Source: Anniella stebbinsi
Lineage: Eukaryota; Chordata; Lepidosauria; Squamata; Anniellidae
Assembly (NCBI GenBank): GCA_029215795.1
Contig: JARDYH010000002.1
Location: forward strand, 63,899,001 to 63,963,000
Direction of reading: 5' to 3'
DNA: 64,000 bases
Part shown: in pieces, positions 45,414-55,829 of the stretch
Numbering within the stretch: the first letter of the stretch is position 1
Layout of the letters: each line of letters starts with the position of its first letter
The notes under the pieces: model-generated
What the model saw: only the letters and a program-made list of their open reading frames with translations
Told to the model about the DNA's origin: nothing
Database searches by the model: none
Translations under genes and position numbers: made by a program

Positions 45414-47115
45414 TTATTCCGTGTCCTGCACTCTGGGTTGATCGAGAAGAGATCCTGACCCTCCTCTGTGTGACAACCTTTCAAGTATTTGAAGAATGTT
45501 ATCATGTCGCCCTTCAATCTTCTCCAAGCAAAACATGCCCAGTTTTTTCAGTCTCTCCTCATAGGGCTTTGTTTCCAGACCCTTGATCATCCTTGTTGCC
45601 CTCCTCTGAACACGCTCCAGCTTGTCTGCATCCTTTTTGAAGTGTGGTGCCCAGAACTGGATGCAATACTCAAGATGGGGCCTAACCAGTGCCGAATAGA
45701 GGGGAACCAGTACCTCGCACAATTTGGAAACTATACTTCTATTAATGCAGCCCCAAATAGCATTTGCTTTTTTGCAGCCACATCACACTGTTGGCTCATA
45801 TTCAGCTTGTGAACTACAGCAATTCCAAGATCCTTCTCCCTTGCTGTATTCCTGAGCCAAGTATCCCCCATCTTGTAACTGTGCATTTGGTTTCTTTTTC
45901 CCTAGGTGTAGAACTTGGCATTTATCCCTATTAAATTTCATCCTGTTGTTTTCAGTCTAGCGCTCCAGTCTATCAAGATCACTTTGAAGTTTGTTTCTGT
46001 CTTCCAGGGTATTAGTGATCCCACCCAATTTTGTGTCATCTGCAAATTTGATAAGCATTCCCTGCACCTCCTCATCCAAATCATTAATAAAAATGTTAAA
46101 GAGCACTGGGCCCAGGACTGAGCCCTGCAGTACCCCATTCGTTACCTCCCCCCAGTGTGAAAAGGTACCATTGATAATAAATAATAATAATGTTTATGGT
46201 TTTAAATTTTGTATATTGTCTTTTTAGTGTTCAGTCTTTTAATTTCTGTAAACCACCCAGAGAGCTTCGGCTATGGGGCGGTATATAAATGTAATAATAA
46301 AGAAGAAGAAGAAGAAGAAGAAGAAGAAGAAGAAGAAGCACTCTTTGAGTCCGATTCTGTAGCCAACTGTGGATCCACCTAATAGTTGTTCCATCTAGCC
46401 CACTTTTCACTAGTTTGTTAATCAGAATGTCATGGGGCACTTTGTCAAAAGCTTTGCTGAAGTCAAGATATATTATGTCCACAGCATTCTCACAGTCCAC
46501 AAGGGAGGTTACCTGATCAAAAAATGAGATCAGATTATTCTGACAGGATGTGTTCTTGACAAATCCATGCTGGCTTCTAGTAATTACTGCATTGTTTTCA
46601 AGGTGCTTACAGATTGACTTCTTTATAATCTGCTCCAAAATTTTCTTAGGGGTGGATGTCAGACTGACTGGTCTGTAGTTCCCAGGTTCCTCCTTTTTGC
46701 CCTTTTTGAAGATGGGGACGACATTAGCCCTCCTCCAGTCATCCGGCACTTCACCCATCTTCCATGATTTTGCAAAGATAATAGACAGTGGTTCTGAGAG
46801 TTCTTCTGCCAGCTCCTTTATTACTCCAGGATGCAGTTCATCAGGCCCTGGACATTTGAACTCACTCAAAGAAAGTAGGTGTTCCTTGATCATTTATTTA
46901 TCAATCTCAAACTGCAATCCTGCCCCTTCAGCTTGTACTTCACTTTTGCCAGGGGGGTCATAGACCCGCTTTTGGGAGAAGACTGAGCCAAAGTAGGAAT
47001 TGAGAACTTCAGCCTTTTCTTTGTCATCCTCATTAAGCAGTTGAACCTCCATTTCTTTCCTCTGGCTTTTACTATTCACATATCTGAAGAAAGCCTTTTT
47101 TATTGCTTTTAGCAT
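45414..47115 (-). pseudogene. CR1 ORF2, reverse transcriptase region, broken
   Basis: Fragments in order: AFFRYVNSKSQRK then LLNEDDKEKAEVLNSYFGSV (47115-46894); after an in-frame stop, LSEFKCPGPDELHPGVIKEL, IFKKGKKEEPGNYRPVSLTS, SQHGFVKNTSCQNNLISFFD and YLDFSKAFDKVPHDILINKL (46893-46340); then, beyond the nested insertion, the catalytic region in shifted frames near 46150-45960; finally [34 protein letters not shown] and [13 protein letters not shown] (45722-45414). These are RT blocks of a vertebrate CR1. It is not translatable as a whole. Confidence 0.88.
46179..46337 (+). mobile_element. L2-like LINE 3' fragment nested in CR1, with (GAA)n tail
   Basis: GTAAACCACCCAGAGAGCTT, then CGGCTATGGGGCGGTATATA, followed by AATGTAATAATAAA and about 12 GAA units. 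The CR1 reads continuously across it (ACCATTGATAATA to CACTCTTTGAGTCC), so the insertion is younger than the CR1. Confidence 0.85.
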
Positions 47116-47243
47116 CCCTCACTAGCCTCAGCTCATTCTCAGCTTTAGTCTTCCTACACATGTTTACGCATCCCCATTCACACCTGCAGACTACATTCAC
47201 GCTGCTACATGTAATTATCTCCATACATTTGCTCACCAAACTA

Positions 47244-47430
47244 TGAACACATGAAGCTCTTTTATATTGAATCAGACCACTATCTAGTTCAGTGCTGTCT
47301 ACACTGACTGGCAGTGGCTCTCCAAGGTTTCAGGTTCTTTCCCACCCCTACATGGAGATCTCGGAGACTGAACCTTGGGCCTTCTGCATGCAAAGCATAT
47401 GCTCTCCAACTGAGCTATGGTATCTCCCCA
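47244..47430 (-). mobile_element. tRNA-derived SINE
   Basis: On the minus strand the head has a box A-like TAGCTCAGTTGGAGAGCAT, then GCTTTGCATGCAGAAGGCCC and a box B-like AGGTTCAGTCTC. The body ends TGAACTAGATAGTGGTCTGA and AGAGCTTCATGTGTTC. The internal pol III promoter layout of a tRNA is kept, but the sequence is too diverged to be a functional tRNA. Confidence 0.85.
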
Positions 47431-47944
47431 AGCGCTGTCTTGGGAGAGGATGAAAGGTAGAGTAGATTTAGAAGGTGAATGGGAATTAAAGAATTTTGGA
47501 AAACACTGCTCTAGTACCAGTAAATGTAGTCATTCATTTACATGGGAGGAAGTAAACTGTGCGATTAGATATACTGTTGGAACGGGGCTTTGACCTATGG
47601 AATTTTTTAACCACTGGGAATTCAACCCCACTTTGGGGTATGATAAAGAGGGAATCCATGAACTGACTTATATCTTCCTGCCTCTTGCCACAGTGTACGG
47701 GAACGGTTTTATTCCAGCTCATCTCTGTCTCAGGTAGTCAGTGATGTGGGGTGGGAAATTTTGCAGTGCTTATTTTTCTCTTTTTTGTTGTTTTGTTTCG
47801 TAAGTTGGTAAAAATGAATGTACGCCAGTTGCAAATACAATATTAGGAAAGGCTGGCAGTTTCAAAGTTACAATCCATATTTTTTAGGTGATTATCCTTG
47901 GCAAGTATGTGAGAGAAAAACATGAAATTCATATATGCCTTAGG

Positions 47945-49093
47945 CCCCCTCTACAAGATTTCGCTTTGATGCCCGGTTCCCCGATTATGCGCATCTCCTC
48001 ACAATCGCTTTTACGCCTAATACCTACATATGAGAGGTGTTGAAGCGCATTACTGGCTGTATGAAACTCGCTTTAAAGTTGTTGACATGCATACAAATGT
48101 TTCTGAAAGTAATGCGCTTTGTCCCGGGAAGCTGCCGAAACACGTTTTTCACCCTTTATTCTCCCCGCCTACCAGAATCCCCCGCCTTTGGTTACCTAGG
48201 TTTCCTGCTGGGAATGATGTGGTTAACCTGTTTGGCTACCTCTCTCCCCTCCAATTTTGCCGCCAGCTAAAGTTGTCCCCCCTCCCAGAACTGCTCAGGA
48301 GTAAATGGGAATGTGCCCCATAAGTTTCCCCCTCCAGCACCCTTTGAAAACTTATTTTTAGTCAGGGCTGCCTCTCTTTCCCCCCTCCCCCTTCGTCCGA
48401 TTGGCATTTCAAGTGAATTACTCAGGAGTAAATGGGAATGTGCCTCACACACACACATGCCAAAACAGACAGGAGGATGCTGCTTCGTTCCTTCCCCCTC
48501 CTCTTCCCAGCGAGCTCAACCGTTGTAAAACATACACACACACGCACAGCTCATGTCAGGAACCCAGCAAGAAGCGAGGGGATGATATGTCTAAGCTGAT
48601 CGCTAATTATGCGCACTTCCGCACATCCTTCCTACCCCCTTTACTTCTCGTGATACCACCTCCATCTGGCCCCGTGTCTCCATGAACGAAATATTCCATC
48701 AGGGGAGTTAAAATAAACTTTATTTTCAGTTCACATTGGGTCTCGTCTTCCTGGAGCTTCCATCCAGAGAGACGGAGAACAAAGAGGAAGTTGCCAGGAG
48801 GAGACAGGAAATAAAACTAAACGAAAAAGTGGGAGGTTTTCCCAGCCATGGGGCAGTTCTATGCATGACATCAAGACCATCTGATTGTTAATGCGCCTCC
48901 TCACAAAATTGTTTACACAGACATAAGGTGCTCTTACTCCCGTGGTAAATTAAAAGTTGCTATTTAACTCGCATTCGAAAATGCGAATAATCGGAGATAA
49001 AATGCGCCTGGACCCCTGATTTGCGCTCCACTCTTGTAGAGGTAAATTTGGTAATGCGCCTTGAAAGAGCTTTAAATCGCTCTTGTAGAGGCA
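47945..49093. mobile_element. Non-autonomous element with terminal inverted repeats, copy 1
   Basis: The left end CCCCTCTACAAGATTTCGCT is mirrored by the right end CGCTCTTGTAGAGGC. Further in, CCCGATTATGCGCATCTCC is mirrored by CGAATAATCGGAGATAAAAT and GCGCCTTTT-type motifs recur. The same termini bound the element at 55830-56609. The interior has a tandem pair sharing CTCAGGAGTAAATGGGAATG (48296 and 48422), pyrimidine-rich tracts and no transposase. Its superfamily is unknown. Confidence 0.7.
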
Positions 49094-49927
49094 CCCAGAG
49101 ACTGAAATGGTACGAATAAATAGTGACAGCAAAATTGAAGGTGCCTCAACAACCTCAGCAGAAGAGAGTAGAATTCTGTTGAAATAGAAGAGTGGTTGGT
49201 AAGTATTTCATGCATGTTTTTTTGGGTTACGAAAATTAATTAGGGAATGATCCTATGGCCCCTAGGTGTCTGGGGAACATAGGATATTTTGGATTTCTGG
49301 ATCTGAGGCTAGAGACAGTGCTCTGACTAGGATCCAGGAAATCGAGCTCCCTGTCCTGTCCCCCTTATAGTGAGAACCATGCCATCTGCCTGTCCAAGCT
49401 TGCAAACATGAAGTCAGTGTGGTGAAAGGGGGCATGCTGGTGGGCAGGGAGGAGAGGAGACTGGGGACGCAGGGATACAAGCTGTCCCCAGCCGTCCCCA
49501 GCCTCCTTCCCTGCCTCTCCCCGAAGCCTCCGCTAGATGGGCAAAAATGCCCACCTAGCTGAAATGCAGAGTGGGAGGTGCAATGCTCTGCAATGGATAT
49601 TCGAAAGCCTTCAAGTTCAGAGGCTTATGGGTACCCAGGATGGATTGAATAGGATTGCACCCTTAGTGTGTCAAGTTTTCGTTACCTTTTCCCCACTTTA
49701 ATTAAAACAATGTAAGGAAAGCACATGCTATTGTGTTCAGTTTTTTAAAGAAGTTTTCCAATAAAAATGTCTGCATAAGGTAACATTTAAATCACATTAA
49801 GCATGCCTTAATGTTTTTCCTCTAACATTTCAGATCAAATACTTCTGGCATATTGGGACAAAAATGAACATGGACACTTTTTTAATAGAGTTATTTAGTA
49901 AATACAAGTAAAATTAACATGCTAAAT

Positions 49928-50047
49928 TAGGGGTGGGCAACTTGTGGCCCTCCAGATGTTTTGGTCTACAGCTTCTATCAGTTCAAGCCAGCAAAGCCAA
50001 TGGTAACGGATAGTGGGAGTTGTAGGACCACAAGTTACCCACCCCTG
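49928..50047. mobile_element. Short palindromic MITE-like repeat
   Basis: AGGGGTGGGCAACTTGTGGC, then CCTCCAGATGTTTTGG, is mirrored by GGACCACAAGTTACCCACCC. It belongs to the same family as the copies at 27795, 35144 and 53332. Confidence 0.78.
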
Positions 50048-50236
50048 CTCATCAGAACATTTTCTGATGTAAAATGAAACTTTTCTTATGCAACTGATCA
50101 AGGAACGTAAGGTGCACTGGGAAGTTTTCCAATTCATTTTCTGGAAAAATCCACATCATAGCAGGTAAGTAGAACTTCTTGAAAAGAACTAAGAATGTAG
50201 CTAGTCCAACTCTGGGTTCACACTAGAATATGTAAG

Positions 50237-50259
50237 TGTGTGTGTGTGTGTGTGTGTGT

Positions 50260-50297
<38 letters not shown>
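50237..50297. repeat. Compound (TG)n-(GA)n microsatellite
   Basis: About 11 TG units, a short TATGC link, then about 17 GA units. Confidence 0.95.
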
Positions 50298-50304
<7 letters not shown>

Positions 50305-51699
50305 GTAATGCCTGAGATTTGTTTTCCAATTGCTTAATTTTTTCTGTTATTTTGTTTTATTTTGTTTTTCTTGAATTGTGGGATCTGTGGCCTAGAAATT
50401 GAATTACATCCATCTACCTGGGTTGACTGTGGCTGCAGACAGCCTAAGATAGTAAGTATGAAGGGATTTTTCCTATCTGCTTTTCCTCATACACTTCCTT
50501 GCAGCCTGTCTTATTTGGTCCCACTTTTCTAATTGGGTTATGAAATCTCAGTTTTTATTTATGAAAGCAAAAATATTACTGTCTAAAATGATTTATGTAT
50601 TAAGTGTATCTGTAAGTCCAAGAAGCCACTACTGTTTGTGCAGAGCAGGTGGAAGAATTAGATGAACTTGCAAAGCAGAGACTTGCAAATAACTGCTTTG
50701 TGCTCAACAGCTCTGAAGTGAGCGGACTGTGAAGTTTAATAAATCAGAGGAGTTTTGATAAAAATATTATTCCACAGTCCCTTCATGACCTATGAACTTT
50801 CCATTGTAATCGTGCTAACACTTCCTCTGTGCCTCAGAGATATGTGCTAACCTTGACATTTTCCCTCATGTCAGTCATGACCATCATCACCAAGAGAGAT
50901 TTATTAAATTTAACTTTGGAGATTTGTCAGTCAAAGAAAGAGAAATAAAAAGGCTTTGAAATACCTCATTCATAATTCAAGGCTGTCTTGGCTTTGAGAA
51001 TTAATGCACTGGCCAATGTGTGGGAATAAGCTTTGCATGTTATGAGGGATCTTGTAGTCCCTCCTAATTAAGTCCCTAATGGGTATATTTACAAGCCACC
51101 AGTGCTTTTCAGAAGATGGGCCTCTTCTGTCAATCTTGTGCCAGACAGAATTAAGCAAACATACTTCTTACAGTGCTTTCAATATTCCATAAATGTAACT
51201 ACGATGAATTCTATATGATGTTAGGAGCTCCTTTTAAGATAATTTTTATTATTTAGCAGATATGTCTATGTAATTCCTGAGTTCTGTGAAAGCCCCTGCT
51301 ATTTTAATAAGCCATTCTTATGAGTTTTTTTTTCTTTTTTAAGTTCCCAGTACTAAGGCTTCCTTCCCATACCATGTTTTCCTTGTTGGAAGTAGCCCTT
51401 TGTGTTTGTCCGATGATCTCTTCTATTGGTGACGGTTATACACATATTTTCAAGTCTGGTGCAATTACTATTAATCCATGTGCTTGAGAAGGACTCAGCC
51501 CTGTGAGGCAAATTGGGCTGAGAATCAGTAGGATCAAAATTACACTCCTGCCTTGGACACTGGGTTGGCTAGCCTCTAGTGTAACTGACTGTTATTGCTC
51601 GGGGTGGGGGGGAGGGGTTATTTGATTTGTATCCTGCTTTTCTACCAAAAAAAGCCACTCAAGGTGACCCCCAGGAAAAAAAATAGAACTAATTAAAGC

Positions 51700-52185
51700 A
51701 ATAAAACAAGCCAGGTTGGTCTCCCACTATATCACACTGGTTTAAAATCTTTACACTGGCTGCCAATTTGTTTCTTGGCAAAATATAAAGTACTCTTTCT
51801 TACCTTTAAAGACCTACATGGTCTAAGTCCAAGGTATCTTAGGGAGCACTGTCTCCCCTATGTTCCAGCTCCTTGGCCCAGGATTATCTGCTGCGGCTGC
51901 TAAATGGGAGACTGGCAGCCACACATCAGAGGACCTTTTGTTTTGCTGCCTTTTGTTTTGAAAAATGCACTTGCTGACTACTTTGAATGTCTTTAAACAG
52001 ACATTAAAGGCTCTAATTATTCTGGCACGCCTTCCCTTTTCAGAAACGTATTGCTGACTGTTATATATTGTTTTATGCCGTATCATTTTATTGAGTGTTT
52101 TATCTTGCTTAAATTGTTTTTAACTTTGTATGCCACCTAGAATATTTTGTATATAGGCGGGATATAAATTGACTAAATAAGTAAT
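51700..52185 (+). mobile_element. L2-like LINE relic, C-terminus and 3' end
   Basis: The relic translation has LHWLPICFLAKYKVLFLTFK-like and DLHGLSPRYLREHCLPYVP-like stretches with stops, then ATLNVFKQTLKALIILARLP. The 3' UTR ends in GCCACCTAGAATATTTTGTA, then TATAGGCGGGATATAAATTG, a diverged L2-like tail. Confidence 0.65.
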
Positions 52186-52189
52186 CTTT

Positions 52190-52403
52190 GACCCTCTTCA
52201 GAAAACATGCTAAGCCATGGTTAGGCTGCTAACCTTTTTGCAGCAAACGGTTGTGAGTGCATTTAAACAGTGGTTATACAGCCACCATTGTTAGAAATGG
52301 TTCACACAACATGCTAAGTTATGGGTCACGTGACATGCTAAGCCATAATGTTTAGCTCAAAATGCTTAACCACCGTGGCTTAGCGTGTTGTCTGAACAGG
52401 GTC
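52190..52403. mobile_element. MITE with terminal inverted repeats
   Basis: The left end GACCCTCTTCAGAAAACATG, then CTAAGCCATGGTTA, and the reverse complement of the right end GACCCTGTTCAGACAACACG, then CTAAGCCACGGTGGTTA, match with about six differences. A possible CTTTG duplication flanks it. It has no coding capacity and sits between an L2-like tail and a reversed L2-like fragment. Confidence 0.78.
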
Positions 52404-52880
52404 TTTGCCTCCTGGCAGAAGAACAGCAGAGAGGGAGTGAGCCTAACCTCCCTTGGGAGGGAGTTCCACAGCCTGGGAGCAGCTACTGAAAAGGCCCTCT
52501 TTTGGGTCGCCAGCAAACATACCTTTGAAAGTGGCAATGTTGAAAGAATGGCCTTTCCAGAAGATCTTATAAACCATGTATGGGAGAATGCAGTTTTTCA
52601 GGCAGCCTGAAAAGTTCACATGGGAGAAGGCAGTCTTTCAGGTAGCCTGGTCCCAAGCTGTATAGGGATCTATAGGCCATAACCAACACTTTGAATTGTA
52701 CCCAGAAACAAACCAGTAGCCAGCGAAGCTGCTGTAACAACGGAGTCATGTGCTCCCTGTAACTGGCCCAGGTCTGGAGAAACAATTTCATCCTAGTAAT
52801 TTTTCTAGTTTCTACTTGCTTTCCGTCTCTCTCTCTCTGCACAAGTGAAGTTGGGAAAACTGGGCTTGCTGGATCCATTC
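52404..52880 (-). mobile_element. L2-like LINE C-terminal relic, reversed
   Basis: The minus-strand translation shows LLQQLRWLLVCFWVQFKVLV then YRSLYSLGPGYLKDCLLP, and downstream ATQKRAFSVAAPRLWNSLPR then EVRLTP, in two frames with stops. These equal the HWLPI..RAQFKVLVL and FSAVAPRLWNELPREVRL motifs at 39.1-39.4 kb. Confidence 0.75.
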
Positions 52881-53331
52881 CACATCACCATGCCATCCAG
52901 AGGGAGAATGGAGGTAAGTGAGAGGATGAGGTCTGCTCCTTGCCAACTTTGCCCATTTGCCCTCTTCCTGTAGCCAGTACAATATTGGGAATTGGACCAA
53001 TCCTCTTTGCTACATTACCCAGAAATAGAGGACTACCAAGGCAGGGGCTTGCAGACAGCCTGTCCTCAGGCAGCACCAGGCTCCAACCCTCCCTTTCCTA
53101 TGAGAGAAAGAGGATGAGCAACCAAGAGGAGTCAGCCATTGTTTTCTCTTGCTGGCTCACTAGTTCAGGGCAGCCCTGCTAGATCACTTCTCCCTGCGTC
53201 TGCTGATTTCTCCAGCTGGGCAGTACAATGGGAACAGCTGTCTGGTCCCATTCTTTGCTAGTTCCACCTTTATGCTTCCTGTGGTCTGCACAGTGAACCA
53301 CCTTGCCTCTCAAAGGGAGAGGTCAAGCCAG

Positions 53332-53463
53332 GTTTCCACAATCTGGTCCCCTCCAGATGTTTTGAATTTCAACTCCCATCAGCCCCAGCCAGCATGGACA
53401 ATGGTCAGGAATGCTGGGAGTTGCAGTCCAAACCATCTGGAGAACACCAGGTTGGGGAAGGCT
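53332..53463. mobile_element. Short palindromic MITE-like repeat
   Basis: CCTCCAGATGTTTTGAATTT, then CAACTCCCATCAGCCCCAGC, is mirrored by GGGAGTTGCAGTCCAAACCA, then TCTGGAGAACACCAGGTTGG. It is the best-preserved copy of this family in the window. Confidence 0.82.
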
Positions 53464-53699
53464 GAATCCGGCAAATGATTGGAGGCTACCCTCCCCCATG
53501 GGGAGATCATGATCTATCCGTAAGAAATTATTTTTGGCAAATAATAAGCTTCAGGGCGCAATCCTATGCATGGTTTAGAAAGAAAAAAATCATGCTTGGG
53601 GTTGTAGGACTTTTTTCTGTCTAACCCTGCATAGGATAGCGCCCTTAGTTACGCGTTTTTATTCATCCATCCAAACAAGCGGATCATTTCCTCTAATAT

Positions 53700-54330
53700 A
53701 AAGAGAGGTGAGAACGATGGGGCGGCGTAGGAAGCCTTTCTCCGAGATACATATTGTAACGAAGACCCTGCAGGCATTGACTAGGAACGAGAAAGGGGGC
53801 TGCGTTGCGTTCTCACGACCAGTAGAGGTCGCGAAACGAGAACGCCGCCACTCAGAGTCACATGATTGCCCGGGAGCGATGGCCTAGTTTTTTTCACTCA
53901 CCCGCAGCGGCCACACTCAGGCCTCCGCGCGCTGAACTCTACGGGCAGCTCCCAGAGGCCCTCGCAGCCTTCACCTTCTTCCGTCGGCTCGCCCATGGTG
54001 ACGGGAGTTATACGCCGTTGTGGCTGCTTCTCTTCCTCCTCCTCCCTGTCGCCCGCCGCTGTACCGGTCAACAACGTCTCTTCTTCCATGGCGCTTTCCT
54101 GCTCTACTACGAGGCAAGCAGCAGGTGGCGCTAGGAACCCGCTGTGCACCCGGGAACAGCCTGAAAGTCGACACGTGCCTGGCAAACCTCTCATCATGTG
54201 ATTGGACGTGCGTCCTCGCCCCTTTCTTTCCCCGGCAAGCTCGGCCAATCAAAACGCAACGTAGAGGGCGAGCTTCTTCTTTGAGAGTTGCATTTCCTCA
54301 AAGGTGACCGAGCCGCGGGGGGGGGGGGGG
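53700..54330 (-). promoter_or_regulatory. DTWD2: DTWD2 CpG-rich promoter region and 5' UTR
   Basis: A GC-rich, CpG-dense block surrounds coding exon 1, in contrast to the AT-rich flanks. It includes CGCCGCCACTC, CACGTG-like and GCCAATCA (54243-54250, a CCAAT box on the plus strand) motifs. No TATA box is obvious, as usual for housekeeping CpG-island promoters. The transcription start should lie between 54090 and about 54330. A poly-G run at 54317-54333 marks its upstream side. Confidence 0.7.
53902..54089 (-). CDS. DTWD2: DTWD2 coding exon 1
   Basis: First coding exon, 188 bp. Start chosen at MEEETLLTG because it has a strong context (GCGCCATGG) and gives a leader of 43 residues before GLWELPVE, close to the human protein. 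The frame is open further upstream to 54248, so an earlier in-frame ATG cannot be excluded. The N-terminus is acidic and disordered (DREEEEEKQ). Then comes the conserved GLWELPVEFSARRPECGRC, which starts the DTWD2 Cys cluster. The donor GTGAGTG leaves two bases (GG) of a glycine codon that exon 2 completes. With exons 2 and 3, about 125 residues of DTWD2 are in the window. The enzyme acts on tRNA in the cytosol or nucleus. Confidence 0.92.
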
Positions 54331-55089
54331 GGGCGCGGTGCCTCTGCTCTTTTTCCTATTCTAGGAAGGCGTAGGGGCGGGGTTGTAGGTTGGCATAGCG
54401 GAGTAGTAAAAATTAAGATTTTAAAAAGATGTTTTATTATTCTTTCTCCAGCCCAAACCTATTTGCATGTACTTAGAAGTGCATCACTCAGTTAAGTGGG
54501 GTTTACTCCCAGGGAAGCATGCTGAGGATGAGAAACATTATTGCCTGACCGAGCACAACGAATCCTTTGCAACTCCAAGGTTTCAATCCTATGGACGTTT
54601 CCAGGGCAGTAAATCCCATTGGATCGTAGTAACAATTGAACAAAAAGCCTTGTCATATCGTGAATATTCCAGAAGATGTTTGTAAATATGGTGTAGAGCA
54701 AAAGTGGACAGAAGGTTGGCAAAGATTTCTGACTCCTAACTAATAATAGCAACAAAATGTCTATCCTAAATTATACTGCTGAAGTGGGAAGTGGAATTTT
54801 GTGTGGAAGAACTATGACCGCCAGTTCTGGTACTCAAAAGAAACTCCTGGACTCAGAATTCTTTAATTCCAAGAATGTGGCTTGTGTCATAGGTGGCTCT
54901 GGAGATCAAGTAAAAAACAAAAAAAGTAGATCCCACAAGACTGAAGTCTGCCCATCCCATGTAAAGTTGTCCTGTGTATTCTTCAATATTGATGGTATAT
55001 ACTTGTACAGGATTTTTGCTCTATTGCCTCCTGCTGTTTGCAGAAAAGCGTAGATCGTTATTTTTAGAGGTTTACTTCTGTAAAGCTGT

Positions 55090-55246
55090 TGCAGACCACT
55101 GATTGATCTAGCTTAGTACCATCTACTCTGGCTAGTAGTGGCGCTCTCCAAACTTTCAGTCTTTCTCTGCTGTACCTGGAAATACCACAGACTGAACCTA
55201 CAACCTGTTGTGTGCAAAGTATGTTATATCTCTAAGCTACAGTCCT
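55090..55246 (-). mobile_element. tRNA-derived SINE, diverged copy
   Basis: Same layout as the SINE at 47244-47430: GACTGAACCTACAACCTGTT, then GTGTGCAAAGTATG (reversed head), preceded by GATCTAGCTTAGTACC and a GTGGCGCTCTCCAA segment. It is more diverged, with a weak box B. Confidence 0.7.
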
Positions 55247-55829
55247 ACCTCAATATACTTGACTCCTAAGTTTACTACAGCCTTAATCAGAAATATTCCT
55301 CACACACTAAACCAGTGGGTAAGGGGAGAGCTATGTCCTGTCCTGCTCCACAGGTATAGCATAGACATCTGCAGGGAGGAGACTTTACATGTGCAATTGT
55401 ACAGGTGAAGGCTTCCATGCAATTTGTAACCCTGCTTGCACAACATTCAGATCTCATGGAAGCCTTCATTACAGGCATATATAGCTGTAGGTGTGAAGAC
55501 TCCCGTCCCTTTGGATGTTTGTTCTTCATATGTGGATGCAGGGAGCAGAGCTAGTCAGTACACATCAGGGATGGGACTGGTCTGTGTTTCCGTACTCCTC
55601 CTCACAAATTGATCCAATATATGAGGAATTCTTTTGAATACAGATTGTATATATTTAGGATTGCAGCAGTACAGCCTGATTCTGAGGCTTAGAAGTTGGC
55701 TTTCTCTGCATTCCATCTTGTCCCTGTACTAACAGCTATGTGCTAATCGCTATCCTACCCTGGTCCTAAGAATTAAGATCAGTCCTCCTCCTGTAGTAAC
55801 CTATAACCTATGTATGGGAAGTCCTAGGT

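Larger units (their letters stand above)
45175..47155 (-). mobile_element. CR1 LINE, 5'-truncated, with nested L2-like tail
   Basis: On the minus strand it starts in the linker before RT (about 47155), runs through RT and the C-terminal ORF2, and ends at the standard CR1 3' terminus: on the plus strand AATCATAGAGTTGGAAGGGG at about 45179. A L2-like 3' fragment splits it at about 46179-46337. From the two halves about 1.8 kb of CR1 remain. Confidence 0.88.
22972..53901 (-). other. DTWD2: DTWD2 intron 1 (30.9 kb), repeat mosaic
   Basis: Intron between the donor GTGAGTG at the 53901 end and the acceptor at 22972. Repeats inside are listed separately. In the stretches 23400-24080, 24450-25940, 29000-30020, 30360-31670, 34000-35140, 35280-36160, 36360-38100, 39650-41050, 41390-42330, 44640-45170, 47440-47940, 49100-49920 and 50300-51690 I see no gene and no repeat I could name, beyond small palindromic fragments. 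Confidence 0.85.

Noticed and set aside
47398..47430. Functional tRNA gene
   Set aside because: Only the SINE head resembles a tRNA. The acceptor stem and anticodon arm do not pair and the box B is altered.
53862..54307. Plus-strand and alternate minus-strand ORFs across DTWD2 exon 1
   Set aside because: They are antisense or shifted frames of a CpG-rich exon. Only the minus-strand frame with GLWELPVE continues into exons 2 and 3.
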